Counted from the stretch's first letter, positions 1-9,906 are shown. The stretch is 39,754 nucleotides of DNA from Betaproteobacteria bacterium (GCA_025356655.1 JANXRW010000042.1:1-39754), one strand, 5' to 3'. The notes: generated by a model not told the origin, from the letters alone. Numbers and translations: made by a program.

Positions 1-485
1 TGCGGGCCACTAGGCGCACTGCCTCGCCAAGGCAGGTGGGTGGGTCCGTGCGTTTTTTTTACGAACGCGTCCAGCACCTGGATCTCCAGATCCGAGAACA
101 ACACCTCAGCGGGCAGATCCGGTGACTCCCGACCCAGCAGCGTCATGAGCATGATCCGCCAGGCGATCACCCGTTGGATGCCCAGGGCGCGCTTCAGGCG
201 CTCGGCGCTCTGGTGCTGCATCTGCTCCACCCGGCACCCGCTCTTAAGCACCCGGTGCCAGTCCTCGATGCGCCAGCGCAGCCCGTAGCAGCGCAGGCAC
301 GAGCGCGCCTGCGCCACGCCGCTCACCTCGCAGGTGCTCAGCAGGAACCACTCCAGCCCCTTCGTACCCTCCGGGGGCACAGGCTCCACGACGATGAGCT
401 CCAAGCCCACCACCTCGCCCGCGCCCGGCCCCCGGGCGGGAGCACGAAGTGTCCGCACAAAGCAGCGCGCGGATGGTATCGAGGG
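1..485 (-). pseudogene. IS4/Tn5-like transposase, 3' fragment
   Basis: Read on the minus strand, this encodes the C-terminal part of a DDE transposase of the IS4 (Tn5-like) group. The family signature Y-x2-R-x3-E-x6-K is complete in YGLRWRIEDWHRVLKSG (about 235-285), and the E is the third catalytic acid. It is followed by the conserved stretch ERLKRALGIQRVIAWRI. The gene runs off the left end of the window. Similarity to the family fades upstream of about 470, so the DDE N-terminal acids are missing. Eight Ts at 53-60 (A8 on the coding strand) put the last codons out of frame: skipping one A restores a family-like tail, TCLGEAVRLVAR. This is either a decayed copy or one needing slippage. Confidence 0.8.
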
Positions 486-599
486 ACTCTGGGCGAGCCA
501 GGCTGCGTTTCATCTGGTGTTGTCTGTCCATCCACCCAGGATAGGGAGCCGGGCCGACAATGTTCAGGCCTATCTATGGCCTATGGGCAGGGCTAGGCG

Positions 600-991
600 G
601 GTCATCGAGCGTCCATAAAGTTACTCTTTCGGCTGCGGCCGCGGGGTGATCAGGGTGAATCGTGACTCGCGATGTGCCTCCCCCAGTGGCGGGGTGGCAA
701 TGCAGCCTGTGGCGGTGGATTTCCGAGGGACGACACGGCACAGGCGGCCAAGTCTTGCCCCGCCTCGGGCGCGCTAGCGGTGGGCGGCGGCGCGGGCTTT
801 GGTGGCTGGCTCCCCGTCGCGGGGGTCCGCTCCCCTCGCGCAGCCAAGTTATCCGGATACCCCAGCGGTTCGGGTGCGGCCGGTCCCTGGATGCGGCTGG
901 ACTACCCCGCGCAGCGCCGGCTAAACTACGGGCTCGCACGTGCATCCGCCGGGCGTCCGCCGGCCTTGGCATATCATCCAGGAGTGCCCCC
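600..991. other. Intergenic region, no supported gene
   Basis: No convincing coding sequence lies between the transposase remnant and the lipocalin-like gene. Open frames exist only because the DNA is GC-rich. On the minus strand at about 655-745 a series of motifs resembles the 3' half of a cobalamin riboswitch (see findings), but the diagnostic core is not clean. Confidence 0.5.
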
Positions 992-1495
992 ATGACAGGT
1001 TCCCGCTTCGGCCAGTGGCTACTGGCCCTCACCGCGCTGCTCGCCTGCACCGCTACCCACGCTGACCAGGATCTGGTCGGCGTCTGGCATCTCGTGGCCT
1101 ACACCGCAGAGGATCCGGGCACCGGAAACATCATCGCGCCTTTTGGCGAGCATCCCACGGGTTTTATTTTTTACACTGCGGGCGGGCGCATGGCTGCCGT
1201 CATCAGTGCCGGCGACAGGCCCCATTTCACGGCAGGCAACCGGATTAACGCCCCGGAGGGGGAGCGCGCCGCCGCTTTTTCCAGCTCCACGGCCTACTCA
1301 GGGACCTACACGGTAGAAGGCGAGAGCGTCACCCACCACGTGGAAGTGTCCACCAATCCGGATTGGGTTGGGAGCCACCAGAAGCGCTTTCCCCGCCTGG
1401 AGGGTCGCCGGCTCACGATCACCACGCCGCCGCTCCCCACCCGGCCCGACGGGAAGTTGCGGGTGTCCCGTCTGGTGTGGGAGCGCGCGGAATAG
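992..1495 (+). CDS. Secreted lipocalin-like domain protein
   Basis: This is a 167-residue protein with an N-terminal signal peptide (hydrophobic core LLALTALLACTATHA) that should be cleaved near residue 25. The mature part matches the lipocalin-like fold family found in fungal and bacterial proteins of unknown ligand: it opens with LVGVWHLVAY, followed by a PTGFIFYTAGGRMAAVI block. ATG 992 was chosen because GGAG lies about eight bases upstream and because upstream in-frame codons have no signal-peptide logic. The gene converges on metW, with only three bases between their ends. No ligand or pathway can be inferred. The periplasmic location is inferred from the signal peptide. Confidence 0.75.
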   Translation: MTGSRFGQWLLALTALLACTATHADQDLVGVWHLVAYTAEDPGTGNIIAPFGEHPTGFIFYTAGGRMAAVISAGDRPHFTAGNRINAPEGERAAAFSSSTAYSGTYTVEGESVTHHVEVSTNPDWVGSHQKRFPRLEGRRLTITTPPLPTRPDGKLRVSRLVWERAE

Positions 1496-1498
1496 CGC

Positions 1499-2089
1499 TC
1501 AAGCCCCGGCGCGATCAAAGCGGTAGACCGCCAGCGAGCCCCGCAGGTTGGGCAGGAACCGAATCTGCCGCGAACCGTCCATGACGACGCGTTCCTTCAA
1601 GCGCACCCCCTGGGTCGCACAATAGCGCTCGAAGTCGTGGATGGTGAAGACCCGGATGTTGGGGGTGTCGTACCACTGGAAGGGGAGGGTGTCCGACACC
1701 GGCATGTGACCCCAGAGGATCTGTAGGCGGTGCCACCAGTAGCCGAAGTTGGGGAAAGTGACGATTCCCTCCCGGCCCACCCGCAGCATCTCCTTCAGCA
1801 ACGTCTCCGTGTGGCGCACGGCCTGAAGCGTCTGCGATAGGATCACGTAGTCGAAGGAACCGGACTCGAAGACGGACAGGCCAGACTCCAGATCGCCCTG
1901 AATGACGTTCACCCCATTGCGCACGCTGGCGATGATCTTGGCATCCACGATCTCGATTCCATAGCCCGTCACCTGGCGCGTGTCGCTGAGGAATTTCAGT
2001 AGGGACCCGTCGCCGCAGCCGAGGTCGAGCACGGTGGCGCCTGGGCGTATCCATTGCGCGATGGCATCGTAGTCCACCCGCCCCGACAC
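1499..2089 (-). CDS. metW: Methionine biosynthesis protein MetW
   Basis: This is a class I SAM-dependent methyltransferase-like protein of about 196 residues. The SAM-binding motif VLDLGCGDGSLL is near the N-terminus, and LQAVRHTETLLKEMLRVG and IVTFPNFGYWWHR are typical MetW blocks. MetW is known as the partner of MetX and is required for full activity of the homoserine acyltransferase in beta/gamma-proteobacteria. It is the last gene of the leuS-lptE-metX-metW run, 40 bases after metX. The start is uncertain: GTG 2089 and GTG 2077 are both possible, and homologues begin about two to five residues before the D-x-x-x-I-x-x-WI motif. No clear Shine-Dalgarno site separates the two. Confidence 0.9.
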   Translation of the reverse strand: MSGRVDYDAIAQWIRPGATVLDLGCGDGSLLKFLSDTRQVTGYGIEIVDAKIIASVRNGVNVIQGDLESGLSVFESGSFDYVILSQTLQAVRHTETLLKEMLRVGREGIVTFPNFGYWWHRLQILWGHMPVSDTLPFQWYDTPNIRVFTIHDFERYCATQGVRLKERVVMDGSRQIRFLPNLRGSLAVYRFDRAGA

Positions 2090-2129
2090 ACGGCCATGCT
2101 GCGGGTGCCGGGTATCCTGTCCGGGCCGC

Positions 2130-3272
2130 TTAACCAAGATCGATGCCCTCCAGGTAGGCACGCACGAGGCCGTGGTAGCGCGGATCGTCCATGAGAAAGG
2201 CATCATGGCCGTGCGGTGCGTCGATCTCTCCGTAGGACACGCGTAGCCGGTTGTCCACCAGGGCCCGTACGATCTGCCGCGAGCGCTCCGGCGAGAAGCG
2301 CCAGTCGGAGGTGAACGAAACCACCAGAAAGGCGGCCCGAGCCTGGGCAAGCGCCGCGGTGAGATCTCCCCCATGGTCCGCCGCCGGATCGAAGTAGTCC
2401 AGGGCCTTGGTGATGCGCAAATAGGTATTGGCGTCGAAGTATTCCGCGAACTTGTCCCCCTGGTGGCGCAGGTAGGACTCGATCTCGAACTCCACACCGA
2501 AATGAAACTGGGGCGCCCCGGCACGCAGCACCCGGCCGAATTTCTCGGCCATGGCGTCATCAGACAAGTAGGTGATGTGGCCGATCATGCGTGCGACGCG
2601 CAGGCCGCGCTTGGGCACGACACCGTGGGCGTAGTAGTGTCCGTCGTGGAAATCCGGATCGGTGGTGATAGCCTGCCGGGCCACCTCGTTGAAGGCGATA
2701 TTCTGCGCCGAGAGCCGCGGCGCGGCAGCGATGACCAGCGCGTGGCCGACACGATCCGGAAAGCTGAGCGTCCACTGCAGGGCCTGCATCGCGCCCAGGC
2801 TCCCGCCTACGACCGCAGCAAAGCGCCCGATCCCCAACTGATCGGCCAGCCGCGCCTGGCATTCGACCCAGTCCTCCACGGTGACCACGGGGAAGTCACC
2901 GCCCCAGGGCCTGCCGGTAGCCGGGTTGATGCTGGCGGGACCGGTCGAACCGTGGCAACCGCCCAGGTTGTTAACCCCCACGACGAAGAAGCGCCGGGTG
3001 TCCAGCGGCTTCCCCGGGCCCACGAGGTTGTCCCACCAGCCCAGGCTCCCGGAGTCGCCGGCGTAGCGTCCGGCCACATGGTGGGACGCATTCAGCGCGT
3101 GACACACCAGCACGGCATTGCTGCGCGCCGCGTTGAGTTCCCCATAGGTCTCATAGGCCAGTTCATAGGACGGCATCAGGGCGCCGCTACGCAGCCGCAG
3201 GGGTTCCGTGAAGACCGCCACCCCCGGCGTCACCACGCCCACGGAGCCCGCCGTTTGCGTCGCGCGCGCCAT
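2130..3272 (-). CDS. metX: Homoserine O-acyltransferase MetX
   Basis: This 380-residue alpha/beta-hydrolase acylates the hydroxyl of L-homoserine, the first committed step of methionine synthesis. The nucleophile is Ser158 in GGSLGAMQA. The charge relay is completed by Asp323 (FTSDWRFSP) and His356 (APHGHDAF); their 33-residue spacing matches known MetX enzymes. The [12 protein letters not shown] block and the [10 protein letters not shown] segment are also typical. Sequence type alone does not prove acetyl or succinyl specificity. MetX enzymes paired with MetW in proteobacteria usually use succinyl-CoA, so that is the more likely activity. Its start codon overlaps the lptE stop by one base (TGATG), which suggests translational coupling. 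Confidence 0.93.
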   Translation of the reverse strand: MARATQTAGSVGVVTPGVAVFTEPLRLRSGALMPSYELAYETYGELNAARSNAVLVCHALNASHHVAGRYAGDSGSLGWWDNLVGPGKPLDTRRFFVVGVNNLGGCHGSTGPASINPATGRPWGGDFPVVTVEDWVECQARLADQLGIGRFAAVVGGSLGAMQALQWTLSFPDRVGHALVIAAAPRLSAQNIAFNEVARQAITTDPDFHDGHYYAHGVVPKRGLRVARMIGHITYLSDDAMAEKFGRVLRAGAPQFHFGVEFEIESYLRHQGDKFAEYFDANTYLRITKALDYFDPAADHGGDLTAALAQARAAFLVVSFTSDWRFSPERSRQIVRALVDNRLRVSYGEIDAPHGHDAFLMDDPRYHGLVRAYLEGIDLG

Positions 3273-3778
3273 CAGACCGGGGTGCGTGCCAGCGTTAGCC
3301 GACGCATCATCTGTTGCACCGCATCCTGGCGCATATCTTTGTACAACAAAATCTCTTCGTTTTCCTTGGCGAGCAGGATCTGATCGTCATAGGTGTACTC
3401 GCGCGTGAGCAGGATCTCGCCGGGCGCCATCCAGTCGCGGTTTTTTTGATCGCGCAGGCGAAACTGCACCTTGTAGCGCAGCTGATACTCGCGCACGCGC
3501 CCGCCGCCGGAGAGCGACAAGATGATCTTCTCTTGCACCTCGCCAGTGATCTGCAAAATGGCCTGCGCGTCCTCCTTGCGATCCACCAGCCGCGTACGAC
3601 TGCCACTGGCCATGTACCGGCGCAGTTGGGAGCCGAGGACGGAATAGTCCGGCGCCTCCACGAACAGGCTGTCGAAAGGCAACGTCGCCTGCCCGCGCAG
3701 GTGGAAACTGCACCCCGCGGTGCCCAGTCCGGCCAGTAGCAACGCCAGGCGCTGGAGCAGGACGCGGCGGTCCATCAC
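3272..3778 (-). CDS. lptE: LPS-assembly lipoprotein LptE
   Basis: This 168-residue lipoprotein plugs the LptD barrel and delivers lipopolysaccharide to the outer leaflet of the outer membrane. The signal sequence ends in a lipobox, LGTAGC, with the lipidated cysteine at about residue 23, followed by the family-typical [11 protein letters not shown]. The mid-region [13 protein letters not shown] and the C-terminal VQQMMRRL are characteristic of LptE/RlpB. It sits directly after leuS, as in most gamma- and betaproteobacteria, and overlaps it by the TGATG arrangement at 3775-3778. holA, the usual next gene, is absent; metX follows instead. Confidence 0.92.
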   Translation of the reverse strand: MMDRRVLLQRLALLLAGLGTAGCSFHLRGQATLPFDSLFVEAPDYSVLGSQLRRYMASGSRTRLVDRKEDAQAILQITGEVQEKIILSLSGGGRVREYQLRYKVQFRLRDQKNRDWMAPGEILLTREYTYDDQILLAKENEEILLYKDMRQDAVQQMMRRLTLARTPV

Positions 3779-6390
3779 ACCACCAGGTTGATCAGGCGGC
3801 CCGGCACGAGGATCACCTTGCGCACGGCCGCTTCACCGAGCGCACGGAGCACGGCGGGTTCAGCCAGTGCCAGACGTTCGATCTCCTCACCCCCCGCGGT
3901 GCTGGGTACGGCCAAGCGCCCACGCAGCTTGCCATTGACCTGCACGATGAGCTCGACCGTGTCGCGCACCAGAGCGGCGGGGTCCGGCTCGGGCCAGGAC
4001 GCGGTAAAGACGTCATCCCCGAGTCCCAGTTCCCGCCAGAGGTGGTGGCAGATGTGCGGTGTAATGGGCGCGAGCACGCGGATCAGCACGGAGAATCCTT
4101 CAGCCAGCACGGCGTTCTCTTCCCCGGTGGCGGAGTCGGTGAGCGGCTCCAGCGCGTTGAGGATTTTCATGGCGGCGGAGACAACCGTGTTGAACTGGTG
4201 CCGCTCCATGTCGTAGTTCGTCTGGCGCAACTGGGTATGCACCTCGCAGCGGATTTCCTGGGCGCGGGCGGTGAGCGCGCTGGGGTCCGGAGGGCTCTTT
4301 GCCACGCCGCGTGCCTGCACCTGGCTGCCCAGACGCCAGAGCCGCTTGAGAAAGCGCGAGGCCCCTTCCACGCTGGCGTCGGACCAGGTAAGCGTCACCT
4401 CCGGCGGGGCGGCGAACATCATGTAGAGCCGGGCGGTGTCGGCACCGTATTCGTCCACCAGGGCCTGCGGATCCACGCCGTTGTTCTTGGACTTGGACAT
4501 GGTGATGATGCCGCCGGACTCCACCGGCTCGCCGTCGGAGCGCAGGCGGGCGCCGGCTCGCTGCCCGCGTTCATCGACTTGGAGTTCCACGTCCGCGGGA
4601 TTGAAATACGCGATACGGCCGGTACCTGCCTTGCGGAAGAACACCTCGTTCAACACCATGCCCTGGGTCAGCAGATTACGGAAAGGCTCGGAGAAGTCCA
4701 ACAAGCCGAGCGTCCCCATGGCCTTGGTCCAGAACCGCGAGTAGAGCAGGTGCAGGATGGCGTGTTCGATCCCCCCTATATATTGGTCTACGGGGAGCCA
4801 GTAGTTAACCCGCGAATCCACCATGGCCTCGTGCTGGTCAGCGCAGGCGTAGCGCAGGTAATACCAGGAGGAGTCCACGAAGGTGTCCATGGTATCCGTC
4901 TCCCGCCGTGCGTCCGTCCCGCAGCCCGGGCATTTGCACCGCCAGAAGGACTCTGTACGGGCCAGCGGATTGCCCGCGCCATCGGGTACGAGATCCTCGG
5001 GAAGGCGTACGGGCAACTGCTCATCGGGCACCGGCACGTCACCGCAGGCCTCGCAGTGGATCAGCGGGATCGGGCAGCCCCAGTAGCGTTGCCGGGAGAT
5101 TCCCCAGTCCCGCAGGCGGAACTGCACGCGGCGCTTGCCGAGGCCGCGGGTCTCGAGTTCAGCGGAAATCGCGCTCACGGCAGCGGCGAAGTCCAGCCCC
5201 GAGAAGCGCCCGGAGTTCACCGTTACGCCGTGCTCGCACCAGGCGCCGAGAGCGGCCTCACCCGGCTCCGCGTCCGACGGCCGGACCACGACCTTGACCG
5301 GCAACCCGTAGCGGGTGGCGAACTCGAAGTCGCGCTCATCGTGGGCCGGCACGGCCATGACGGCGCCCTCGCCGTAACCCATCAGCACGTAGTTGGCTAC
5401 CCAGACGGGAAGTTCTTCATCGGTGAGCGGATGGCGCGCAGTGAGGCCCGTGGGCATGCCCACCTTCTCCATGGTGGCCATCTCCGCTTCCATGGCGGGT
5501 CCACGCCGGCACTCTTCCACGAACGCCGCGAGGGCCACATTTCCGGCAGCCGCCAGCGTGGCGAGCGGATGTTCCGCCGCCACCGCCAGGTAGGTGGCTC
5601 CCATGAGCGTGTCCGCCCGGGTCGTGAACACGCGAAGTTCGCCACTGGCCGCACTCGAACAGGGGAAGGCGATCTCCACGCCCTCACTGCGCCCGATCCA
5701 GTTGGCCTGCATGGTCTTGACCCGTTCGGGCCAGCCCGGCAGCTGGTCCAGTTCCTCGAGCAAGGCGTCGGCATAGGCGGTGATCCGCATGTAATACATG
5801 GGAATCTCGCGCTTCTCCACGGGGGCGCCCGTGCGCCAGCCGCAGCCGTCGATGACCTGTTCGTTCGCCAGTACCGTCTGGTCGATCGGATCCCAGTTCA
5901 CCACGCCGGTTTTGCGGTAGACGATGCCGCGCTCGAGCAGGCGTAGGAACAGCCATTGGTTCCAGCGATAGTATTCCGGATTGCAAGTGGCGATCTCGCG
6001 CTCCCAGTCCAGGGCGAACCCCAGGGACTTGAGCTGCTTCTTCATGTAGGCGATGTTGTCGTAGGTCCAGCGCGCAGGCGGAACCCCGTTGGCCATGGCG
6101 GCGTTTTCTGCCGGAAGACCGAAGGCATCCCAACCCATGGGCTGGAGCACGTTGAAGCCCCGCATGCGGTGGTAGCGCGAGAGCACGTCACCGATCGTGT
6201 AATTGCGCACGTGGCCCATGTGCAGCTTGCCGGATGGGTAGGGAAACATGGACAGGCAGTAGTACTTGGGCCGCCCTTGCGCTTCCACCGCCCGGGCCGC
6301 GCCAGTGCTCTCCCAACGCTCCTGCGCCGAACGTTCCAGTTCCGCCGGTTGATACTGAGGCTGCATCGCTTGTCCGTGCCCGTCAATCAT
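3775..6390 (-). CDS. leuS: Leucyl-tRNA synthetase
   Basis: This class I aminoacyl-tRNA synthetase of 871 residues is full length for the bacterial family. It charges tRNA-Leu with leucine in the cytoplasm. The HIGH motif is HMGH at residues 57-60 within [19 protein letters not shown], and the KMSKS motif appears as [11 protein letters not shown]. The CP1 editing domain is present, with the threonine-rich [20 protein letters not shown] motif and the [10 protein letters not shown] loop. The C-terminal anticodon-binding region ends with [11 protein letters not shown]. It is the first gene of an operon with lptE, metX and metW. A 91-base divergent gap separates it from the FecR-domain gene. Confidence 0.97.
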   Translation of the reverse strand: MIDGHGQAMQPQYQPAELERSAQERWESTGAARAVEAQGRPKYYCLSMFPYPSGKLHMGHVRNYTIGDVLSRYHRMRGFNVLQPMGWDAFGLPAENAAMANGVPPARWTYDNIAYMKKQLKSLGFALDWEREIATCNPEYYRWNQWLFLRLLERGIVYRKTGVVNWDPIDQTVLANEQVIDGCGWRTGAPVEKREIPMYYMRITAYADALLEELDQLPGWPERVKTMQANWIGRSEGVEIAFPCSSAASGELRVFTTRADTLMGATYLAVAAEHPLATLAAAGNVALAAFVEECRRGPAMEAEMATMEKVGMPTGLTARHPLTDEELPVWVANYVLMGYGEGAVMAVPAHDERDFEFATRYGLPVKVVVRPSDAEPGEAALGAWCEHGVTVNSGRFSGLDFAAAVSAISAELETRGLGKRRVQFRLRDWGISRQRYWGCPIPLIHCEACGDVPVPDEQLPVRLPEDLVPDGAGNPLARTESFWRCKCPGCGTDARRETDTMDTFVDSSWYYLRYACADQHEAMVDSRVNYWLPVDQYIGGIEHAILHLLYSRFWTKAMGTLGLLDFSEPFRNLLTQGMVLNEVFFRKAGTGRIAYFNPADVELQVDERGQRAGARLRSDGEPVESGGIITMSKSKNNGVDPQALVDEYGADTARLYMMFAAPPEVTLTWSDASVEGASRFLKRLWRLGSQVQARGVAKSPPDPSALTARAQEIRCEVHTQLRQTNYDMERHQFNTVVSAAMKILNALEPLTDSATGEENAVLAEGFSVLIRVLAPITPHICHHLWRELGLGDDVFTASWPEPDPAALVRDTVELIVQVNGKLRGRLAVPSTAGGEEIERLALAEPAVLRALGEAAVRKVILVPGRLINLVV

Positions 6391-6481
6391 GAGAATCGGC
6401 GATTATACCTGCCCCCGCCCGGCATCCATCGCGCATGGCGGCGCGTATCTGTTTACAAACGACCCTTGGAAGGAGAATGCC

Positions 6482-7360
6482 GTGATCCGCTTCTTGCCGG
6501 TGCTCGCCCTGCTGTTCTGTGTGGACGGCCCCGCAACCGCACTGGAACCGCCCCGCGACGCCCGCGTGGAGGCGGTCACTCAGCCCGCCTGGCTGCTCCG
6601 CACAGGGACCACGGCACCACTGCGGCCCGGGGCCATCCTGCGGCCGGGGGACGAGATTAGCACCGGGCCTGCGGCGCGCGCGCTAGTGCAGCTCTCCGAC
6701 GGCAGCCGCGTCAAGCTCGGCGCCGACGCCAAGGTCCGCCTGGACCGACTGGAGAGCGGGCGCGCGGCGGAGCCCTTCCGCGCCGTCCTAGCCGTTTTGA
6801 CCGGCGCCTTCCGTTTCACCACCGAGGTCCTGGCCCGCGAGCGGCGACGCGAGGTGGACATTCGCTTCGGCACCATCACCGCAGGAATTCGGGGTACCGA
6901 CCTCTGGGGCAAAGTCGGGGCGGAGCGCGATCTCGTCTGTCTCATCGAGGGCCACATCACCGCAAGCCGCGAGGGCAGTCCGGCGGCGGATCTCACCCGG
7001 CCTCGCAGTGCCTACGTCGCGGCTCCGGGCCAGGACGGGGCGGTGCAGGAGGTGTCGACCGAGCAGCTGACCGCTTGGTCAGCCGAGACGGAGATTCTGC
7101 CCGGCCAGGGGGCGCTGCGGGTCGGCGGGCGTTGGCACGTCGTGGCGCAGCGCTCGGGCGATCAGGCGCAAGCACTCGCAATCTACGACCGCCTGCGGCA
7201 AGCGGGACACTCCGCGGTGATCCGCCCGCGGGCCGACGCCGGCGGGACGGTCTATGCGGTGGAAATCGACGCGCTCCCCAGCCGGGCCGAGGCCCTGGCG
7301 CTGGCGCGGCGCCTGGAAAACACGCTCCCGGGGCTCAGCCTCGGAATCAGGGGCCGCTGA
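6482..7360 (+). CDS. FecR-domain protein with C-terminal SPOR domain
   Basis: This is a secreted protein of about 292 residues. GTG 6482 is chosen because AAGGAG lies six bases upstream and a clean signal peptide follows (IRFLPVLALLFCVDGPATA). Residues about 40-150 form a FecR-type domain: GAILRPGDEISTGPAARAL, VQLSDGSRVKLGADAKVRL, GAFRFTT and GTITAGIRGTDLWGKV. FecR domains outside iron signalling are common in periplasmic structural proteins. The last roughly 75 residues (WHVVAQRSGDQAQALAIYDRL to the end) look like a SPOR domain, which binds denuded septal peptidoglycan. The combination suggests a periplasmic protein with cell-wall contact. There is no sigma/TonB partner nearby, so classical FecR function is unlikely. 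Confidence 0.8.
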   Translation: MIRFLPVLALLFCVDGPATALEPPRDARVEAVTQPAWLLRTGTTAPLRPGAILRPGDEISTGPAARALVQLSDGSRVKLGADAKVRLDRLESGRAAEPFRAVLAVLTGAFRFTTEVLARERRREVDIRFGTITAGIRGTDLWGKVGAERDLVCLIEGHITASREGSPAADLTRPRSAYVAAPGQDGAVQEVSTEQLTAWSAETEILPGQGALRVGGRWHVVAQRSGDQAQALAIYDRLRQAGHSAVIRPRADAGGTVYAVEIDALPSRAEALALARRLENTLPGLSLGIRGR

Positions 7361-7406
7361 ACCCCGGCGCTCCGTTATACTCAGGAGATTATCTCCAGGC
7401 GGCGCC

Positions 7407-9608
7407 GTGATCTCTAGCAATATCCTCGAAAGCTTGAATCCCCAGCAGGCGGCCGCCGTCACCAGCGACCGTCGTGCCACCCTGATCCTTGCCGGAGCCG
7501 GTAGCGGCAAGACGCGCGTGCTCACGAGCCGGATCGCCTGGCTTGTGCGCAGTGGCGAGGTCAGTCCGCACTCGATCCTGGCAGTGACCTTTACCAATAA
7601 GGCCGCCCGCGAGATGCTCACGCGCATCTCAACCTTGCTGCCCATCAACATCCGCGGGATGTGGGTAGGCACCTTTCACGGCCTGTGCAACCGGTTGTTG
7701 CGCATCCACCATCGCGAGGCGGGCCTGCCGGAGACGTTCCAGATCCTCGATTCGGCGGACCAGCAGGCGTTGCTCAAGCGCATCCTGCGCGGGATGAACA
7801 TCGACGAGGAAAAATCGCCGGCTCGCGAGATCGGGTGGTTCATCAACGCGGAAAAGGAACAGGGCCGGCGAGCCGGGGCGGGCGACGTCAGCGATCCCAT
7901 GGTCGAGCGCTGGTCCGAGGTCTACCTTCGCTACGAGCAGCAGTGCGTGCGCGAGGGTCTGGCGGACTTCCCCGAATTACTGCTGCGCTGTTTCGAGCTA
8001 CTGACCGGCAACGAGGACTTGCTGGCGCACTACCGGAGTCGCTTCAGCCATATTCTGGTCGACGAGTTCCAGGACACCAGCCGGTTGCAGTACCAGTGGC
8101 TCAAGCTCCTCGCCGGCGAGCGCAGCAGCCTGTGCGTGGTGGGCGACGACGACCAGTCCATCTATGGCTTCCGCGGCGCCAGTGCGCAGAACATGTCCGA
8201 CTTCCAGACGGAGTTCGGCGCGCACGTCATCAAGCTCGAGCAAAACTACCGAAGCTATGGGGCCATCCTCGACGCGGCCAATGCGCTCATCCGCAACAAC
8301 CCGCACCGGCTGGGCAAGGAGTTGTGGACCTCCCAGGGGCGGGGCGAATTGCTGCGCCACTTCGAAGCGGCGGACGACTCGGAGGAGGCCAGCTATGTGG
8401 TGGAGGAGGTCAAGCGGCTGCGCGATCAGGGTGTGGAGTTGTCGCAGATGGCGCTCCTGTACCGCTCCAACGCCCAGTCGCGGGTGCTCGAACACACGCT
8501 CTTTAGCAGCGGACTGCCCTACCGGGTCTACGGCGGGCTCCGCTTCTTCGAGCGGCAGGAAATCAAGCATGCGCTGGCCTACCTGAGGCTCGTGGCCAAC
8601 CCCGGGGATGATGCCGCGCTGCTGCGCGTGGTAAACATCCCGGCCCGGGGAGTCGGCGCGCGCACCCTGGAATTGGTTCAACAGGCTGCCCTCGACCAGG
8701 GCATAAGCCTGTGGGAGGCGGCTCGCGCCCGGCCGCCTTCGGGGAAAGCCGGCGCCGGCGTCGCCGGGTTTGTCAGCCTCATCGAGTCCTTGCGCGCACA
8801 GGCCGTCGGTCAAGGGCTGGCGGGCATTGCCGAGGCGGTCGTGGAGCGCTCCGGCCTGAAGGCGCTCTACCAGGCCGAGCGCGACGGTGCCGACCGCGTG
8901 GAGAACCTGGACGAACTGGTCAACGCAGCCGCGACCTTCGAGGCGGATACCCACAGTCTCACCGAAGGTGACCCCGAAGCGCCTCCCCGTGGCGTGACGC
9001 TCGCGGATTTTCTGGCGCATGCCGCACTGGAGGCCGGCGACAATCAAGCGGAGGCGGGCGCCCAGGCGCTGCAGTTGATGACCGTCCACGCCTCCAAGGG
9101 GCTGGAGTTCGAAGCGGTTTTTCTGTGCGGCCTAGAGGAAGGTCTCTTCCCCCACGAAAACGCGGTTAACCAGGAAAGCGGCCTGGAGGAGGAACGGCGG
9201 CTGATGTACGTGGCGCTCACCCGGGCCCGGCATCACCTCTACCTCACCAGCGCCGAAGCACGCATGCTCCACGGCCGCAGCCGCTATAACCAGCCCTCGC
9301 GCTTCATGGCCGAGATCCCCGCCGAATTGGTGGAGCGAATTGCAAAACGCCCACCGCGCTGGACCAGCCATACCGCCACGCCAAGTTGGGCGGGCAACGC
9401 CCGCGCGGCAGCGGCAAGTCCGGCGCAGAGCGCCGGGGCCCCTGGTTCTGCTTGGCGCATCGGACAGAACGTGCTGCACGGTAAGTTCGGCCCCGGCGTG
9501 ATCATGGATGCCGAGGGCCGAGGCCTCGATGCACGGGTGCAGGTCAAGTTCCGCGACGTCGGCGTGAAATGGCTAGCCCTTGAGTACGCCAAGCTGATAC
9601 CGGCCTGA
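7407..9608 (+). CDS. uvrD: DNA helicase II UvrD
   Basis: This superfamily 1A 3'-5' DNA helicase has 733 residues, close to the E. coli UvrD length. It acts in nucleotide excision and mismatch repair. Walker A is AGAGSGKT (29-36) and Walker B is VDEFQD (218-223). The GDDDQSIYGFRGA block is at 246-258. QNYRSYG, TVHASKGLEFEAVFLCGLE and RRLMYVALTRARHHLYL are the remaining helicase motifs. The C-terminal GQNVLHGKFGPGVIMDAEG segment is the UvrD tudor-like tail. It distinguishes this protein from Rep. GTG 7407 fits the family N-terminus (ILESLNPQQAAAV). The gene lies 46 bases after the FecR-SPOR gene and may be co-transcribed with it. Confidence 0.95.
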   Translation: MISSNILESLNPQQAAAVTSDRRATLILAGAGSGKTRVLTSRIAWLVRSGEVSPHSILAVTFTNKAAREMLTRISTLLPINIRGMWVGTFHGLCNRLLRIHHREAGLPETFQILDSADQQALLKRILRGMNIDEEKSPAREIGWFINAEKEQGRRAGAGDVSDPMVERWSEVYLRYEQQCVREGLADFPELLLRCFELLTGNEDLLAHYRSRFSHILVDEFQDTSRLQYQWLKLLAGERSSLCVVGDDDQSIYGFRGASAQNMSDFQTEFGAHVIKLEQNYRSYGAILDAANALIRNNPHRLGKELWTSQGRGELLRHFEAADDSEEASYVVEEVKRLRDQGVELSQMALLYRSNAQSRVLEHTLFSSGLPYRVYGGLRFFERQEIKHALAYLRLVANPGDDAALLRVVNIPARGVGARTLELVQQAALDQGISLWEAARARPPSGKAGAGVAGFVSLIESLRAQAVGQGLAGIAEAVVERSGLKALYQAERDGADRVENLDELVNAAATFEADTHSLTEGDPEAPPRGVTLADFLAHAALEAGDNQAEAGAQALQLMTVHASKGLEFEAVFLCGLEEGLFPHENAVNQESGLEEERRLMYVALTRARHHLYLTSAEARMLHGRSRYNQPSRFMAEIPAELVERIAKRPPRWTSHTATPSWAGNARAAAASPAQSAGAPGSAWRIGQNVLHGKFGPGVIMDAEGRGLDARVQVKFRDVGVKWLALEYAKLIPA

Positions 9609-9628
9609 GGCGGGGTAGCGCATGGTAC

Positions 9629-9660
9629 GGCGGCTGGGTGCCCGCGCACCTTGCCGCCCT
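9629..9660 (+). terminator. Possible terminator after uvrD
   Basis: A compound hairpin begins 20 bases after the uvrD stop: GGCGGC (9629-9634) pairs with GCCGCC (9653-9658), and inside it GGTGC pairs with GCACC. Only a weak T-tract (CTTAT) follows, so termination may be inefficient. Confidence 0.4.
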
Positions 9661-9804
9661 TATCGGCTTGCAGGGGCTTCAGCAGGAATCTGCCGGCACA
9701 GACCTTTGTCGCCGACGGGGCAGCGGCACGCTGTGGCATAGGATCAATTGATTGATCTGCGGGCCCGGGCGCCGCGCAAACCACCCTCCTGCACCCGCCT
9801 CAAT

Positions 9805-9848
9805 TGTCAAATCCCGTTTGACAGTATTTGACCGGCGCCCGGTTTTAT
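9805..9848 (+). promoter_or_regulatory. Candidate promoter with operator palindrome
   Basis: A perfect inverted repeat, TGTCAAA-TCCCG-TTTGACA, spans 9805-9823. Its right arm contains a consensus -35 hexamer, TTGACA (9818-9823). A weak -10-like TTTTAT lies at 9843-9848 with a long 19-base spacer. A palindrome overlapping the -35 is the usual arrangement for a repressor site. The gene downstream is the small protein at 9967. Confidence 0.4.
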
Positions 9849-9906
9849 TCCACAGTTCGTCCACAAACTATCCATGCACTGTGAATATCATCCTGGGCGA
9901 TAAGGA

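Noticed and set aside
662-991. 110-codon N-terminal extension of the lipocalin-like protein
   Set aside because: It would bury the signal peptide inside the protein. The downstream ATG has a ribosome site.
4042-5946. 634-codon plus-strand open frame opposite leuS
   Set aside because: It is a shadow of leuS in GC-rich DNA. It has no domain, no start signal, and leuS is unambiguous.
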